A stretch of 64,000 bases of DNA, taken from NCBI RefSeq assembly GCF_030730865.1, contig NZ_JAVALZ010000002.1:841733-905732 (forward strand), written 5' to 3'. The notes under the pieces were generated by a model that saw only the letters and a program-made list of their open reading frames with translations, was not told where the DNA came from and did no database searches. Shown here one piece after another: positions 25,717-36,775 of the stretch; positions within the stretch are counted from its first letter, which is position 1, and the number at the start of each line of letters is the position of its first letter. Source of the stretch: Uliginosibacterium sp. 31-16 (GTDB lineage Bacteria; Pseudomonadota; Gammaproteobacteria; Burkholderiales; Rhodocyclaceae). Both the position numbers and the translations under genes were made by a program.

Positions 25717-25836
25717 CTCGCAGAGCAAGGCGGGGCGCGGTGCTACGGCACAGCCGTCATCACAGGAAAATCGGGGAGAGAAAACCCGGGCTCCGGTATA
25801 ATCCGCGCCTCTTTGCGAGGCTTGCCCTGAGAAAAG

Positions 25837-25921
25837 TGGTGCCGGGAGAGGGACTCGAACCCTCACACCTTGCGGCGGCGGATTTTGAATCCGCTGCGTC
25901 TACCGATTCCGCCATCCCGGC
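25837..25921 (-). tRNA. tRNA-Leu (anticodon CAA)
   Basis: Read on the minus strand, the gene folds as a class II tRNA. The acceptor stem is GCCGGGA/TCCCGGC with discriminator A and an encoded CCA. The D loop region is TGGCGGAATCGGTAGACGCA, and the anticodon stem GCGGATT-CAA-AATCCGC has anticodon CAA. A long variable arm and the T arm GAGGGTTCGAGTCCCTC complete the structure. It decodes UUG. Confidence 0.97.
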
Positions 25922-25986
25922 ACGGGAAGAGCGCGGATTATCCACGAAGCCTCGCTGCAACTCAAGCCGGATGATTGATCTGCTGC

Positions 25987-28154
<2,168 letters not shown>

Positions 28155-28165
28155 GATAGCCCCGA

Positions 28166-28192
28166 TTGCCCCAAGCTTTGGCCTGCTATACT
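28166..28192 (+). promoter_or_regulatory. Possible sigma-70 promoter upstream of yajC
   Basis: TTGCCC (28166-28171) and TATACT (28187-28192) are spaced by 15 bases in the short gap between tgt and yajC. The spacing is below the usual 17, so this is a weak call. Confidence 0.25.
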
Positions 28193-28226
28193 CGGCCGCC
28201 TTAAAGAACCCAAAATCCGGAGCCTG

Positions 28227-28553
28227 ATGATGATTTCCGATGCATTCGCCCAAGCCGCCACCGGCAGTGATCCCACCAGCAGCTGGATGGGCCTGCTGCC
28301 CATGGTGCTGATGTTCGTGGTGCTGTACTTCCTCATGATCCGCCCACAGCAGAAGCGCGCCAAGGAGCACAAGAGCCTGCTCGATGCGCTGGCTGCCGGT
28401 GATGAAGTCATCACCCAGGGCGGCATTGCGGGCACGGTTGCCAGCGTTGGCGAAAATTTCGTCAAGGTCGAGATCGCCAGTGGCGTTGAAATCACCGTGC
28501 AGAAGCCGGCGATTTCCGCAGTGCTGCCCAAGGGCACGCTGAAGAACGCCTGA
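28227..28553 (+). CDS. yajC: Preprotein translocase subunit YajC
   Basis: A 108-residue inner-membrane protein with one transmembrane helix (about 23-42, LLPMVLMFVVLYFLMIRPQQ) and a small basic cytoplasmic domain (EVITQGGIAGTVASVGENFV), exactly the YajC pattern. It associates with SecDF to assist SecYEG. Two in-frame ATG codons are adjacent; either could be used. It precedes secD. Confidence 0.97.
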   Translation: MMISDAFAQAATGSDPTSSWMGLLPMVLMFVVLYFLMIRPQQKRAKEHKSLLDALAAGDEVITQGGIAGTVASVGENFVKVEIASGVEITVQKPAISAVLPKGTLKNA

Positions 28554-28618
28554 AGCATGGCAGCCCGGGGCCTGTCTGGCCTTGGGCTTACCGTCACCCA
28601 TTCATTCCATTCCTGATC

Positions 28619-30463
28619 ATGAACCGCTACCCGCTCTGGAAGAACCTGATGATCGGCCTCGTGCTGATCGTCGGGCTGCTGTACACCTTGCCGAATTTCT
28701 ATGGTGAAGTCCCGGCCGTGCAGATCTCCGCCGCCCGTTCCACCGTCAAGATCGACGGAGCACTGGAAACCAGGATCCTGGACGCCTTGTCTGCCGCCAA
28801 CATCAGCCCCACCGGCACCGTCCGTGATCCGGGCAGTCTGCGTGTGCGACTGGCCAACGAAGACATCCAGATGAAGGCGCGTGACGTGATCGAGCGTGCG
28901 CTCAATCCCGATCCGCAAAGCCCGTCGTATGTCGTCGCATTGAATCTGCTGTCCGCCAGCCCGCAATGGCTGACTTCGATTGGCGCCTTGCCGATGTATC
29001 TGGGTCTGGATCTGCGCGGCGGCGTGCATTTCCTGCTGCAGATCGACATGAAGGGGGCCATCACCAAGCAGCTGGATGTTGCGACAGGTGACCTACGCAC
29101 CCTGCTGCGCGACAAGAACATCCGTCACGGCGGCATCTCCCGTGATGGCGAAACTCTCACCGTGCGCCTGCGCGATGATGCAACCCGCAATCAGGCCCGC
29201 GACGCCATCCGTGCCAGCCGCAGCGATTTCGAATACACCGAACGCAATGAAGGTGAAGACCGCCTGCTGATCGCCACCCTGTCCGTACAGGCCCGGCGCA
29301 CCATCCAGGACGATGCAGTCAAACAGAACATCGTCACCCTGCACAACCGGGTGAATGAACTCGGCGTCGCCGAGCCGGTGATCCAGCAACAGGGCGCGGA
29401 CCGCATCGTGGTGCAATTGCCAGGCGTGCAGGACGTCAGCAAGGCCAAGGACACCATCGGCCGCACAGCCACCCTGCAGGTACGCATGGTCGCCGAAGGT
29501 GCCAACCCGCTGTCGCCGCCCGCCGGCACCGACGTATTCCCTGAAAACCGCAGCGGTCAGCCTTTCCCGGTCGCCGTGAAGAAACAGGTGGTACTGACCG
29601 GTGACCGCTTCGTCAAGGCGCAATCCACCTTTGACAACAACCAGCGCCCGGCCATCTCCGTGACGCTGGATGCGGTCGGTGGGCGCATCATGCGTGACAC
29701 CACGCGTGAGAACATCCACAAACAGATGGCCATCATCCTGTTCGAAAAGAACAAGGGTGAAGCCATTTCGGTCGCCACCATCCAGGGCGAATTCGGCAAC
29801 CAGTTCCAGATCACCGGCAACTTCAGCACCGAAGAAACCAATCGTCTGGCCATCCTGATCCGTTCGGGATCACTGGCCGCACCGATGGACATCATCGAAG
29901 AACGCACCATCGGCCCAAGCCTGGGGGCTGAAAACATCCAGAAGGGCTTCCACTCCACACTGTGGGGCTTCCTCGCGATTGCCGCCTTCATGTGCGTGTA
30001 CTACCTGATCTTCGGCCTGATCTCGACGCTGGCGCTGGGTGCCAACGTGCTGTTCCTGATCGCCCTGCTCTCGCTGTTCCAGGCCACCTTGACCCTGCCG
30101 GGCATCGCCGCCATCGCGCTGGCACTCGGCATGGCCATCGACTCGAACGTGCTGATCAACGAACGCATCCGTGAAGAACTGCGCAATGGCGCGACGCCAC
30201 AGGCTGCCATCGCCGCCGGCTACGAACGCGCTTTCGACACGATTCTGGACTCCAACGTCACCACCCTGATCGTCGGCATCATGCTGCTCGCCTTCGGTTC
30301 CGGCCCGGTGCGCGGCTTTGCCGTGGTGCACTGCCTGGGCATTCTGACTTCGATGTTCAGTGCCGTATTCGTGTCGCGCATGATTACCAACTTTGCTTAC
30401 GGCCACCGCCGCAAACTCGAAAAACTGGCGATCGGTCAGATCTGGAGGCCTTCGGCGGAGTAA
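28619..30463 (+). CDS. secD: Protein translocase subunit SecD
   Basis: A 614-residue inner-membrane protein of the RND superfamily that uses proton flow to pull proteins through SecYEG. It has an N-terminal helix, a large periplasmic P1 region with the motif LGLDLRGGVHFLLQ, and five C-terminal helices with GIAAIALALGMAIDSNVLINERIREE. Length is normal for betaproteobacteria. It is followed 18 bases later by secF. Confidence 0.98.
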   Translation: MNRYPLWKNLMIGLVLIVGLLYTLPNFYGEVPAVQISAARSTVKIDGALETRILDALSAANISPTGTVRDPGSLRVRLANEDIQMKARDVIERALNPDPQSPSYVVALNLLSASPQWLTSIGALPMYLGLDLRGGVHFLLQIDMKGAITKQLDVATGDLRTLLRDKNIRHGGISRDGETLTVRLRDDATRNQARDAIRASRSDFEYTERNEGEDRLLIATLSVQARRTIQDDAVKQNIVTLHNRVNELGVAEPVIQQQGADRIVVQLPGVQDVSKAKDTIGRTATLQVRMVAEGANPLSPPAGTDVFPENRSGQPFPVAVKKQVVLTGDRFVKAQSTFDNNQRPAISVTLDAVGGRIMRDTTRENIHKQMAIILFEKNKGEAISVATIQGEFGNQFQITGNFSTEETNRLAILIRSGSLAAPMDIIEERTIGPSLGAENIQKGFHSTLWGFLAIAAFMCVYYLIFGLISTLALGANVLFLIALLSLFQATLTLPGIAAIALALGMAIDSNVLINERIREELRNGATPQAAIAAGYERAFDTILDSNVTTLIVGIMLLAFGSGPVRGFAVVHCLGILTSMFSAVFVSRMITNFAYGHRRKLEKLAIGQIWRPSAE

Positions 30464-30481
30464 TCCGCCGGGAGAAACAAC

Positions 30482-31498
30482 ATGGAATTGTTCCGCATCC
30501 GTAAAGACATCCCGTTCATGCGTCACGCGCTGATATTCAACGCGATTTCGCTGATCACTTTCCTGCTGGCTGTGTTCTTCCTGTTCTACAAGGGTCTGCA
30601 CGTATCGGTGGAGTTCACCGGCGGTACCGAGGTTCAGCTGACCTACGTCGAAGCGCCGCAAGTCGAGCCCCTGCGCGAAACCCTGAGCAAGGCAGGCTAC
30701 ATCGATGCAGTGGTCCAGACCTACGGCTCCTCGCGCGACATCATGGTGCGCGTGCCGAACAAGAACAATGAAAACGCCTCGAAGGTGTCGGCAGCCGTTT
30801 TCAATACCTTGTGCAGCGCCCCGGGCGTTGTCCGCAGCACCCAGAGCACCGGGCCGAAAGGCGAGTCGCTGACCAAGGAGACATGCTTCTCGGCACAGAA
30901 CACCGAGGTCGCCAGCATCAGCCGTGTCGAGTTTGTCGGGCCGCAGGTAGGCAAGGAACTCGCCACCGATGGCGCAATGGCCATGCTGATGGTGATCGTC
31001 GGCATCGTGATCTATCTGGCGTTCCGCTTTGAATGGCGCTTTGCCGTTTCCGCGATCATTGCCAACCTGCACGACGTGGTCATCATTCTGGGCTGCTTCG
31101 CGTTCTTCCAGTGGGAGTTCTCGCTGCCCGTGCTGGCCGCGGTGCTGGCGGTGCTGGGCTACTCGGTCAACGAGTCCGTGATCGTGTTTGACCGGGTCCG
31201 TGAAACGTTCCGCAACAGCCGCATGCGTGGTCTGAGCGTCCCGCAGGTGCTGGACCACGCCATCACCACCACCATCTCACGCACCATCATCACTCACGGT
31301 TGCACGCAGATGATGGTGTTATCGATGCTGCTGTTCGGTGGCCCGACCCTGCACTACTTCGCGATTGCGCTGACCATCGGCATCTGCTTCGGCATTTACT
31401 CCTCGGTGCTGGTCGCCAGCCCTCTGGTCATGTGGCTGGGCGTATCGCGCGAGCAGTTCATCAAGCAGAAGGTCGAGAAGGAAGAAGCCGTCGTCTGA
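30482..31498 (+). CDS. secF: Protein translocase subunit SecF
   Basis: A 338-residue partner of SecD with six transmembrane helices. Seen are GLHVSVEFTGGTEVQL, the membrane motif LAVLGYSVNESVIVFDRVRE and the closing FGIYSSVLVASPLVMWLG. It is the last gene of the queA-tgt-yajC-secD-secF run and is followed by a clear terminator. Confidence 0.98.
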   Translation: MELFRIRKDIPFMRHALIFNAISLITFLLAVFFLFYKGLHVSVEFTGGTEVQLTYVEAPQVEPLRETLSKAGYIDAVVQTYGSSRDIMVRVPNKNNENASKVSAAVFNTLCSAPGVVRSTQSTGPKGESLTKETCFSAQNTEVASISRVEFVGPQVGKELATDGAMAMLMVIVGIVIYLAFRFEWRFAVSAIIANLHDVVIILGCFAFFQWEFSLPVLAAVLAVLGYSVNESVIVFDRVRETFRNSRMRGLSVPQVLDHAITTTISRTIITHGCTQMMVLSMLLFGGPTLHYFAIALTIGICFGIYSSVLVASPLVMWLGVSREQFIKQKVEKEEAVV

Positions 31499-31523
31499 TC
31501 ACGACTGTTTCACTTTTCGCAAC

Positions 31524-31550
31524 AACGGCTCCCGCGTGGAGCCGTTTTTC
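31524..31550 (+). terminator. Rho-independent terminator after secF
   Basis: AACGGCTCC (31524-31532) pairs with GGAGCCGTT (31538-31546) around a five-base loop, and the T-run continues to 31549. Confidence 0.9.
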
Positions 31551-31603
31551 TTTTCCTGCGCTTCTGCGATGATGCGGAATCTGCACGCACAAGGTAACCC
31601 GTC

Positions 31604-32293
31604 ATGACCGAAACCACCCCCGCTACGCGCCGCATCAAGATCTGGGACCTGCCCCTGCGGTTTTTTCACTGGGCACTGCTGGCCTGTGTACTCGGAGCGA
31701 TCGTCAGCGTGAATCTTGCCGATCAGCTTGGCGATGCCATGGAGTGGCACAAACGCTTCGGCTTTGGCGTACTGACCCTGCTCATCTTCCGTCTGCTGTG
31801 GGGCTTCATTGGCGGCAGGCATGCACGCTTCGCAAGCTTCGTCCGCAGCCCTGGCGTCATCATTGATTATCTGCGGCACATGAAGGATCACAAGGGGCCG
31901 TCCATTGGCCACAATCCGCTGGGCGCCCTGTCGGTGCTGGCGATGCTTGCCGTACTGCTGTTCCAGGCGGGCTCCGGGCTCTTCATCACCGATGAGATCA
32001 TGATGGAAGGCCCCTTGTTCAAGCACATCAGCGAGGGAACCGCCCATCTGCTTGGCGAGTTGCATGAAGCCAATGCCGGCATCCTCATCACCCTGATCGG
32101 CCTGCATCTCGCTGCGATCGTGTTCTACCGCCTCGTCAAACGTGACAACCTGATTCCGCCGATGATCACCGGCAACAAGGATGTGCCGGCGGAAACGCTC
32201 ATTCCTGAAACACGCGGCGGCTCCATCTGGCTGGGCCTGCTGGCCTTCATGCTCAGCGCGGCAGCAGTCTGGGTGCTGGTCACGCAAAGCTGA
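31604..32293 (+). CDS. Cytochrome b561-family membrane protein
   Basis: A 229-residue membrane protein with a basic N-terminus, then IKIWDLPLRFFHWALLA, the usual opening of Ni/Fe-hydrogenase-type b561 cytochromes. Histidines in helices (FHWALL, EWHKRFG, GELHEANAG, GLHLAAIVFYRLV) are the likely heme b ligands. It probably passes electrons from quinol to a periplasmic c-type cytochrome. The convergent neighbour encodes cytochrome c', a common pairing in betaproteobacteria. A shared terminator separates them. Confidence 0.88.
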   Translation: MTETTPATRRIKIWDLPLRFFHWALLACVLGAIVSVNLADQLGDAMEWHKRFGFGVLTLLIFRLLWGFIGGRHARFASFVRSPGVIIDYLRHMKDHKGPSIGHNPLGALSVLAMLAVLLFQAGSGLFITDEIMMEGPLFKHISEGTAHLLGELHEANAGILITLIGLHLAAIVFYRLVKRDNLIPPMITGNKDVPAETLIPETRGGSIWLGLLAFMLSAAAVWVLVTQS

Positions 32294-32313
32294 GCGACAA
32301 ACTCTTCGCGCAT

Positions 32314-32346
32314 GAAAAAGCCGATGCATCTGCATCGGCTTTTTTT
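32314..32346. terminator. Bidirectional terminator between b561 and cytochrome c' genes
   Basis: AGCCGATGCA (32319-32328) and TGCATCGGCT (32331-32340) form a 10-bp stem, flanked by A-rich sequence on the left and TTTTTT on the right, so it works for both convergent genes. Confidence 0.9.
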
Positions 32347-32365
32347 CGGCCTGCGGCCAAGACGC

Positions 32366-32815
32366 TTACTTCATACGGTAGTCATCGTGGCAGCCCTTGC
32401 AGGTCTTGCCCAGGTCAGCCAGAGCCGTCTTCAGCGTACCTTGATCGGCAGATGCGGCCGGCAGCGCGCGCGCTGCAAGTGTGAACTTGTCGAACGCGGC
32501 CTTGAACTTGTCCGCCTCGCTCCAGACCTTCGGATCTGCCTTGGTCGGCGCGCCCTTGTCAGTCCCCGGACCATATGCCCCGGCGGCCAGCGGCAGATCC
32601 GACAGGCTTGCAATCGTCGCCGCATGGCGTTGGGCCACGTCCTTGTTGAACGGCACGTCACCCTTGGCCATGGCGTTCAGCACGCCCACGCTGCGGGCAG
32701 TCACCGTCATGGCGGCCTGACGATACTTGATCTGGTCTTCCGGTTTGGCCTGGGCCAGAACGGCCGAAGCGCCAAGGCTGGCAGCGACCAATACGATGAC
32801 ATTCTTGATTTTCAT
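32366..32815 (-). CDS. Cytochrome c'
   Basis: A 149-residue periplasmic protein with a signal peptide (cleavage after VLAQ or nearby) and a four-helix-bundle sequence ending in the heme motif CKGCHDDYRMK, typical of class II cytochromes c'. The early RQAAMTV segment supplies the usual helix A arginine/hydrophobic face. Such proteins bind NO and are often linked to nitrosative stress tolerance. It is convergent with the b561 gene. Confidence 0.95.
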   Translation of the reverse strand: MKIKNVIVLVAASLGASAVLAQAKPEDQIKYRQAAMTVTARSVGVLNAMAKGDVPFNKDVAQRHAATIASLSDLPLAAGAYGPGTDKGAPTKADPKVWSEADKFKAAFDKFTLAARALPAASADQGTLKTALADLGKTCKGCHDDYRMK

Positions 32816-32888
32816 GGAGTTCCCTCTGTGGTTGGCACTGCTGTAGTCATCGGATACCAGGGGCGGTACCCATCATTTCCTGCCGACA

Positions 32889-33215
32889 TCAGTCAGCAGA
32901 TGTTGCAAAGACATGCCGGACGCGCAAAACGTTCCCGCCGCCGGCTATTTTCAGCAGCCGGTCGATGTTCGGATGCTTGCCGGGATTCTGGCGTGCGTCC
33001 TCAGTATGTTCAGCATAAAGTTCCAGGCCCTTGCTGGCAGCCTCTGCGGTGATCGCACCGTAGAACTGGGCCAGATGGTTATACACCGCCAGCGAACCGA
33101 TCTGGCCGGGTTTGTGTTCGATGAGGGCAATTTCCTGCCCTTCACCATCAAGGAGCTGAAGAGCCGCAAGGTGCGACACGCCCGGGAGTTGCTTGAGATT
33201 GTCTGCGAAAGCCAT
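32889..33215 (-). CDS. DUF2322 family protein
   Basis: A 108-residue soluble protein starting MAFADNLKQLPGVSHLAAL. The segments ALIEHKPGQIGSLAVYNHLA and DARQNPGKHPNIDRLLKI match what I know of DUF2322. No function is established. The frame is open further upstream to 33350, but that part does not resemble the family; the ribosome-binding site before 33215 is weak. It is divergent from the DUF2239 gene and near its operator-like repeats. Confidence 0.8.
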   Translation of the reverse strand: MAFADNLKQLPGVSHLAALQLLDGEGQEIALIEHKPGQIGSLAVYNHLAQFYGAITAEAASKGLELYAEHTEDARQNPGKHPNIDRLLKIAGGGNVLRVRHVFATSAD

Positions 33216-33382
33216 TTTTATCAAATAAGAGCCAAGGGGTGCAGGGATTCTAGCGCCTTGCCCGAAGAAGCGCATGCAGCCTGCCTGATCGGCGGGCGCC
33301 TCTGGAGACGCCCGTCGCAAGCGGGTCTTCAGATGTATCTGCCCCGGCAATCATTCCAGCCTGATCCTGCAGCCTTTTAAAA

Positions 33383-33456
33383 TTTACCCGGATAAAACTT
33401 GACTCGCCATTTATACCCGGGTTAAATGGCGCATCTTTGTTTTTACCCGGATTAAA
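33383..33456. promoter_or_regulatory. Three phased TACCCGG operator-like repeats
   Basis: TTTACCCGGATAAA (33383-33396), TTATACCCGGGTTAAAT (33411-33427) and TTTACCCGGATTAAA (33442-33456) share the semi-palindromic core TTTAnCCGGnTAAA. The TACCCGG cores start at 33385, 33414 and 33444, i.e. 29 and 30 bp apart, about three helical turns, so bound proteins would face the same side of the DNA. The third copy ends two bases before the DUF2239 start codon, which implies repression when occupied. Confidence 0.75.
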
Positions 33457-33458
33457 TC

Positions 33459-34052
33459 ATGCATGCCTACACCGCTTTTGCCGCTCAGCGCCGACTCGCC
33501 TCTGGCGAGCTTGCCAGCATCGTGCGCGCACTCAAGACCGAAATGGCCACAGATCCTGATTTGAGCTATCAGGTCTTCGACAACGCCACCGGCCACTGCA
33601 TTGATCTGGACCTGCGCGGAACCGTCGACGACGCACTGGCCCGCCTCGCCCCGATCATGACGGTGGCTACCACGCCAGCCGGAAAAACCGGCCCGGGACG
33701 CCCGAAGCTGGGCGTCGTCGCACGCGAAATCACTTTGCTGCCCCGTCATTGGGACTGGCTGGCGAGCCAGCCCGGCGGCGCCTCGGTGGCATTGCGCAAA
33801 CTGGTGGAAACAGCCAGCCGTGCGAGCCGTGCCCGCGACAAGGCGCGCATTTCACTCGAGGTTTGCCACTCCTTCATGCTCACCATGGGAGGCAATCTGC
33901 CCGGCTTCGAGGAGGCAACCCGCGCGCTGTTCGCCGGCCAGTTCGATGCGGCCCGCTCACATATGGCAACCTGGCCAATGGACCTGCGCGAGCACGCGGA
34001 AACCTTGCTGGAAACAGCCCAGAACGACGCCTATGAAGCGCGTGAAGATTGA
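33459..34052 (+). CDS. DUF2239 family protein, possible ribbon-helix-helix regulator
   Basis: A 197-residue soluble protein. The segment GRPKLGVVAREITLLPRHWD followed by WLASQPGGASVALRKLVETA is the hallmark of DUF2239 as I remember it. That segment also reads like a ribbon-helix-helix DNA-binding fold: a strand (REITLLP), a helix (RHWDWLASQ), a glycine turn and a second helix (ASVALRKLVETA). The N-terminal part (about 1-70) may be a small alpha/beta domain; the C-terminal part is helical. Three operator-like repeats lie directly upstream, fitting autoregulation. The DNA-binding role is my inference. Confidence 0.8.
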   Translation: MHAYTAFAAQRRLASGELASIVRALKTEMATDPDLSYQVFDNATGHCIDLDLRGTVDDALARLAPIMTVATTPAGKTGPGRPKLGVVAREITLLPRHWDWLASQPGGASVALRKLVETASRASRARDKARISLEVCHSFMLTMGGNLPGFEEATRALFAGQFDAARSHMATWPMDLREHAETLLETAQNDAYEARED

Positions 34053-34205
34053 TGGAGCAGAGCAAGTCGCCTGGGTACCGGTGACGTCCTGCTCCCGCGC
34101 TGCTGCACCGCAGAGTGTGCCTTTTCTCCGTTTCATATAGGGTTTACCCCATACCATAAAGCGGCTGCCCCCCGGCCCGACTGCGCCTTTCAAGGAACCA
34201 CTCCC

Positions 34206-35510
34206 ATGAATGATCGAAAAAAGCCACTCATCATCATTGTCGGGGCCGGTTTCGGGGGCCTCTCCGCCGCACGGGCCCTGGCCAGCGCAGAAGTTGATAT
34301 CGTGCTGGTGGACCAGCGCAATCATCACGTTTTCCAGCCGCTGCTGTATCAGGTCGCCACGGCGAGCCTGTCGCCCGCAGACATCGCCGGGCCTGTGCGC
34401 AGCATCCTCTCCAGCCAGCGCAACGTCACAGTGGTACTGGGAACCGTGACCGGCATCGATTCTGCAGCTCGCAGCGTGAGCATCGACAATGGCGTCCGCA
34501 GCGGCTCGATCTCTTATGATTATCTGATCCTCGCTACCGGTGCGCGTCACGCCTATTTCGGCAATGATCACTGGGAGTCTTTCGCGCCGGGCCTGAAGAC
34601 CATCGACGATGCAACCAGCATCAGGCGGCGCTTGCTATGGGCTTTCGAGCGCGCCGAGATGGCCACGGACATCGCCGAGCGCGATGCCCATCTCACCATC
34701 GTGATCGTGGGCGGCGGACCAACCGGCGTAGAACTGGCTGGCTCCATCATCGAACTCGCGCGGGCCGCGCTGGCCAAGGACTTCCGTCGCATCGATCCGC
34801 GCAAGGCGCGAGTAATACTGGTCGAAGCCGGACCGCGCATTCTGCCCAGCTTCACGCCCGAGCTGTCTGAAGCGGCAAAGCAGTCATTGGAGAAGCTGGG
34901 GGTAAGCGTGCGGGTCGATGCGCGCGTGATGGACTGCGATGCCGACGGGGTGGTGATCGGTGCAGAACACGTGCCTGCCGCCACCATCCTGTGGGCAGCG
35001 GGCGTGCAAGCCTCACCAGCGGCCGGCTGGCTTGGCGCAGCGGCGGATCGTGCCGGACGGGTACTGGTCGGCCCGGACTTCAGCGTGCCGGGTCATGAAG
35101 GCGTGTTCGCAATCGGTGACACCGCCAGCCTGACGGACGCAGCCGGGAAGGTCGTACCCGGCGTCGCGCCCGCGGCGAAGCAGGCGGGCAATTACGTGGG
35201 AGACATGATCTCACGCCGGCTCAGTGGCTTTCCCTTGCCGGGACCGTTCCGCTATCGCAACTACGGCAATCTGGCCACCATTGGTCGCAACGCGGCGGTC
35301 GCCGATTTCGGCTGGATCCGTTTGCGGGGCTCGCTGGCCTGGTGGTTGTGGGGCATCGCCCACATCTTCTTCCTGATCGATTTCCGTAACCGCGTAGCAG
35401 TGACGCTGGGCTGGCTGTGGTCTTTCCTGACCTTCAAGCGCGGCGCCCGCTTGATCACCGGAATGCTGCGCGTTCCCGGCAAGCACGCCGCGACGACAAA
35501 AAGTAATTGA
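34206..35510 (+). CDS. ndh: Type II NADH:quinone oxidoreductase
   Basis: A 434-residue FAD enzyme of the inner membrane surface that oxidises NADH without pumping protons. The FAD site is IIIVGAGFGGLSAARAL at the N-terminus, the NADH site IVIVGGGPTGVELAG is near 165, and the second FAD contact VFAIGDTASL follows near 300. A C-terminal hydrophobic segment (SLAWWLWGIAHIFFLIDF) likely anchors it. Length and motifs fit NDH-2. It stands alone; AAGGAA precedes the ATG. Confidence 0.93.
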   Translation: MNDRKKPLIIIVGAGFGGLSAARALASAEVDIVLVDQRNHHVFQPLLYQVATASLSPADIAGPVRSILSSQRNVTVVLGTVTGIDSAARSVSIDNGVRSGSISYDYLILATGARHAYFGNDHWESFAPGLKTIDDATSIRRRLLWAFERAEMATDIAERDAHLTIVIVGGGPTGVELAGSIIELARAALAKDFRRIDPRKARVILVEAGPRILPSFTPELSEAAKQSLEKLGVSVRVDARVMDCDADGVVIGAEHVPAATILWAAGVQASPAAGWLGAAADRAGRVLVGPDFSVPGHEGVFAIGDTASLTDAAGKVVPGVAPAAKQAGNYVGDMISRRLSGFPLPGPFRYRNYGNLATIGRNAAVADFGWIRLRGSLAWWLWGIAHIFFLIDFRNRVAVTLGWLWSFLTFKRGARLITGMLRVPGKHAATTKSN

Positions 35511-35527
35511 GCTGCCGGAGAATGCCT

Positions 35528-36640
35528 TCAAGGCTTGTGAAGCGTGCCGACGGGCTGTTTCACATGGCGCGCCAGTGCCCAGGCTACATGCTCGCGGACC
35601 AGTGCCGATGGATCATCGGCGCGGGCCTGTAACGCGGCGATCACGGCTGGCGTGGAGGGAGCGTTGCCCAGCCCGACAGCGAGGTTGCGCAGCCAGCGCT
35701 CATGGCCGATGCGGTGAATGGGCGAGCCAGCCAGACGGATCTTGAAGTTCTCTTCGCTCCAGGCAAAAAGCTCAACCAGCGTGGCGCGGTCCAGTCCGTT
35801 GCGCACGGCAAAATCCGCCTCGTGTGCGGGCCGGGCAAAGCGGTTCCATGGACAGGCCAGCTGGCAATCGTCACAGCCGTAGACACGATTGCCGATGAGC
35901 GGACGCAGCTCTTCGGGAATGGGGCCGGCATGCTCAATGGTGAGGTAGGAAATGCAGCGCCGCGCATCCAGCTGGTAAGGCGCGACGATGGCCCCGGTCG
36001 GGCACGCCGGGATGCAGGCCGAGCAGCTGCCGCAGTGGCCGGTTTGCGGGGCGTCAGGCGGCAAGGCGAGATCGACATATATCTCGCCAAGGAAGAACAG
36101 CGAGCCGGCTTCGCGCGTCAGCAGCAAGGTGTGCTTGCCACGCCAGCCCAACCCGGCGCGGCTGGCGAGCGCCACCTCCAGCACAGGGGCGGAATCGACG
36201 AAAACGCGATGGCCGTATTCGCCGACGGCCACACCGATCCGCTCGGCCAGCTTCTGCAGACGATTGCGCAAAACCTTGTGGTAGTCGCGTCCCAGCGCGT
36301 AGCGCGAGATCGCCGCGCGCGCTCCATCAGCCTGCACCGCACGGGCCTGAGCAAGATCCGGTTCAGGCCAGTAATCCATACGCACGGAGATGATGCTGGT
36401 CGTACCGGGCACAAGTTCTGCCGGTCGGGCGCGTTTCAGACCGTGGCGGGCCATATAATCCATCCCGCCGTGAAAGCCGGCAGCAAGCCAGTCGAGCAGC
36501 CCCTGTTCGGCCGAGCGGAGATCAACATCAGTCACCCCGACGGCAGAGAAGCCGAGTTCCAGGCCCCAGGTGCGGATGTCCTGGACCAGCGTCGACACGT
36601 CAATGGATGGATGAGCGGGATGAATCACGCCGCAGATCAT
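35528..36640 (-). CDS. queG: Epoxyqueuosine reductase QueG
   Basis: A 370-residue iron-sulfur and cobalamin enzyme that reduces epoxyqueuosine to queuosine in tRNA, the last step after QueA. The two 4Fe-4S motifs are CGSCSACIPACPTGAI and the CDDCQLACPWNRF pair further on; the N-terminal part carries the cobalamin-binding domain (GVTDVDLRSAE onward), and a HEAT-like tail ends the protein. The start could be the ATG at 36640 or a GTG 15 codons later. It is divergent from tsaE, a frequent neighbour. Confidence 0.96.
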   Translation of the reverse strand: MICGVIHPAHPSIDVSTLVQDIRTWGLELGFSAVGVTDVDLRSAEQGLLDWLAAGFHGGMDYMARHGLKRARPAELVPGTTSIISVRMDYWPEPDLAQARAVQADGARAAISRYALGRDYHKVLRNRLQKLAERIGVAVGEYGHRVFVDSAPVLEVALASRAGLGWRGKHTLLLTREAGSLFFLGEIYVDLALPPDAPQTGHCGSCSACIPACPTGAIVAPYQLDARRCISYLTIEHAGPIPEELRPLIGNRVYGCDDCQLACPWNRFARPAHEADFAVRNGLDRATLVELFAWSEENFKIRLAGSPIHRIGHERWLRNLAVGLGNAPSTPAVIAALQARADDPSALVREHVAWALARHVKQPVGTLHKP

Positions 36641-36775
36641 ACTTGCTGAAGGCTCCGAAAAGTTTCAGATCGGGGCCGGACAAGGCACGAAAGAAAATTT
36701 CGACGCCGCACATGTTTGATCAGCAAAACGCTGTTTTGCTTGAACAACGCTGCAACACAATCGGAGTATTCACTG

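Noticed and set aside
25760..25960. A 66-codon frame on the minus strand containing MAESVDAADSKSA
   Set aside because: This is the well-known false protein produced by translating through a tRNA-Leu gene.
29870..31258. A 462-codon minus-strand frame over secD and secF
   Set aside because: It is antisense to two unmistakable Sec genes and encodes an H/D/Q-rich product without any recognisable domain.
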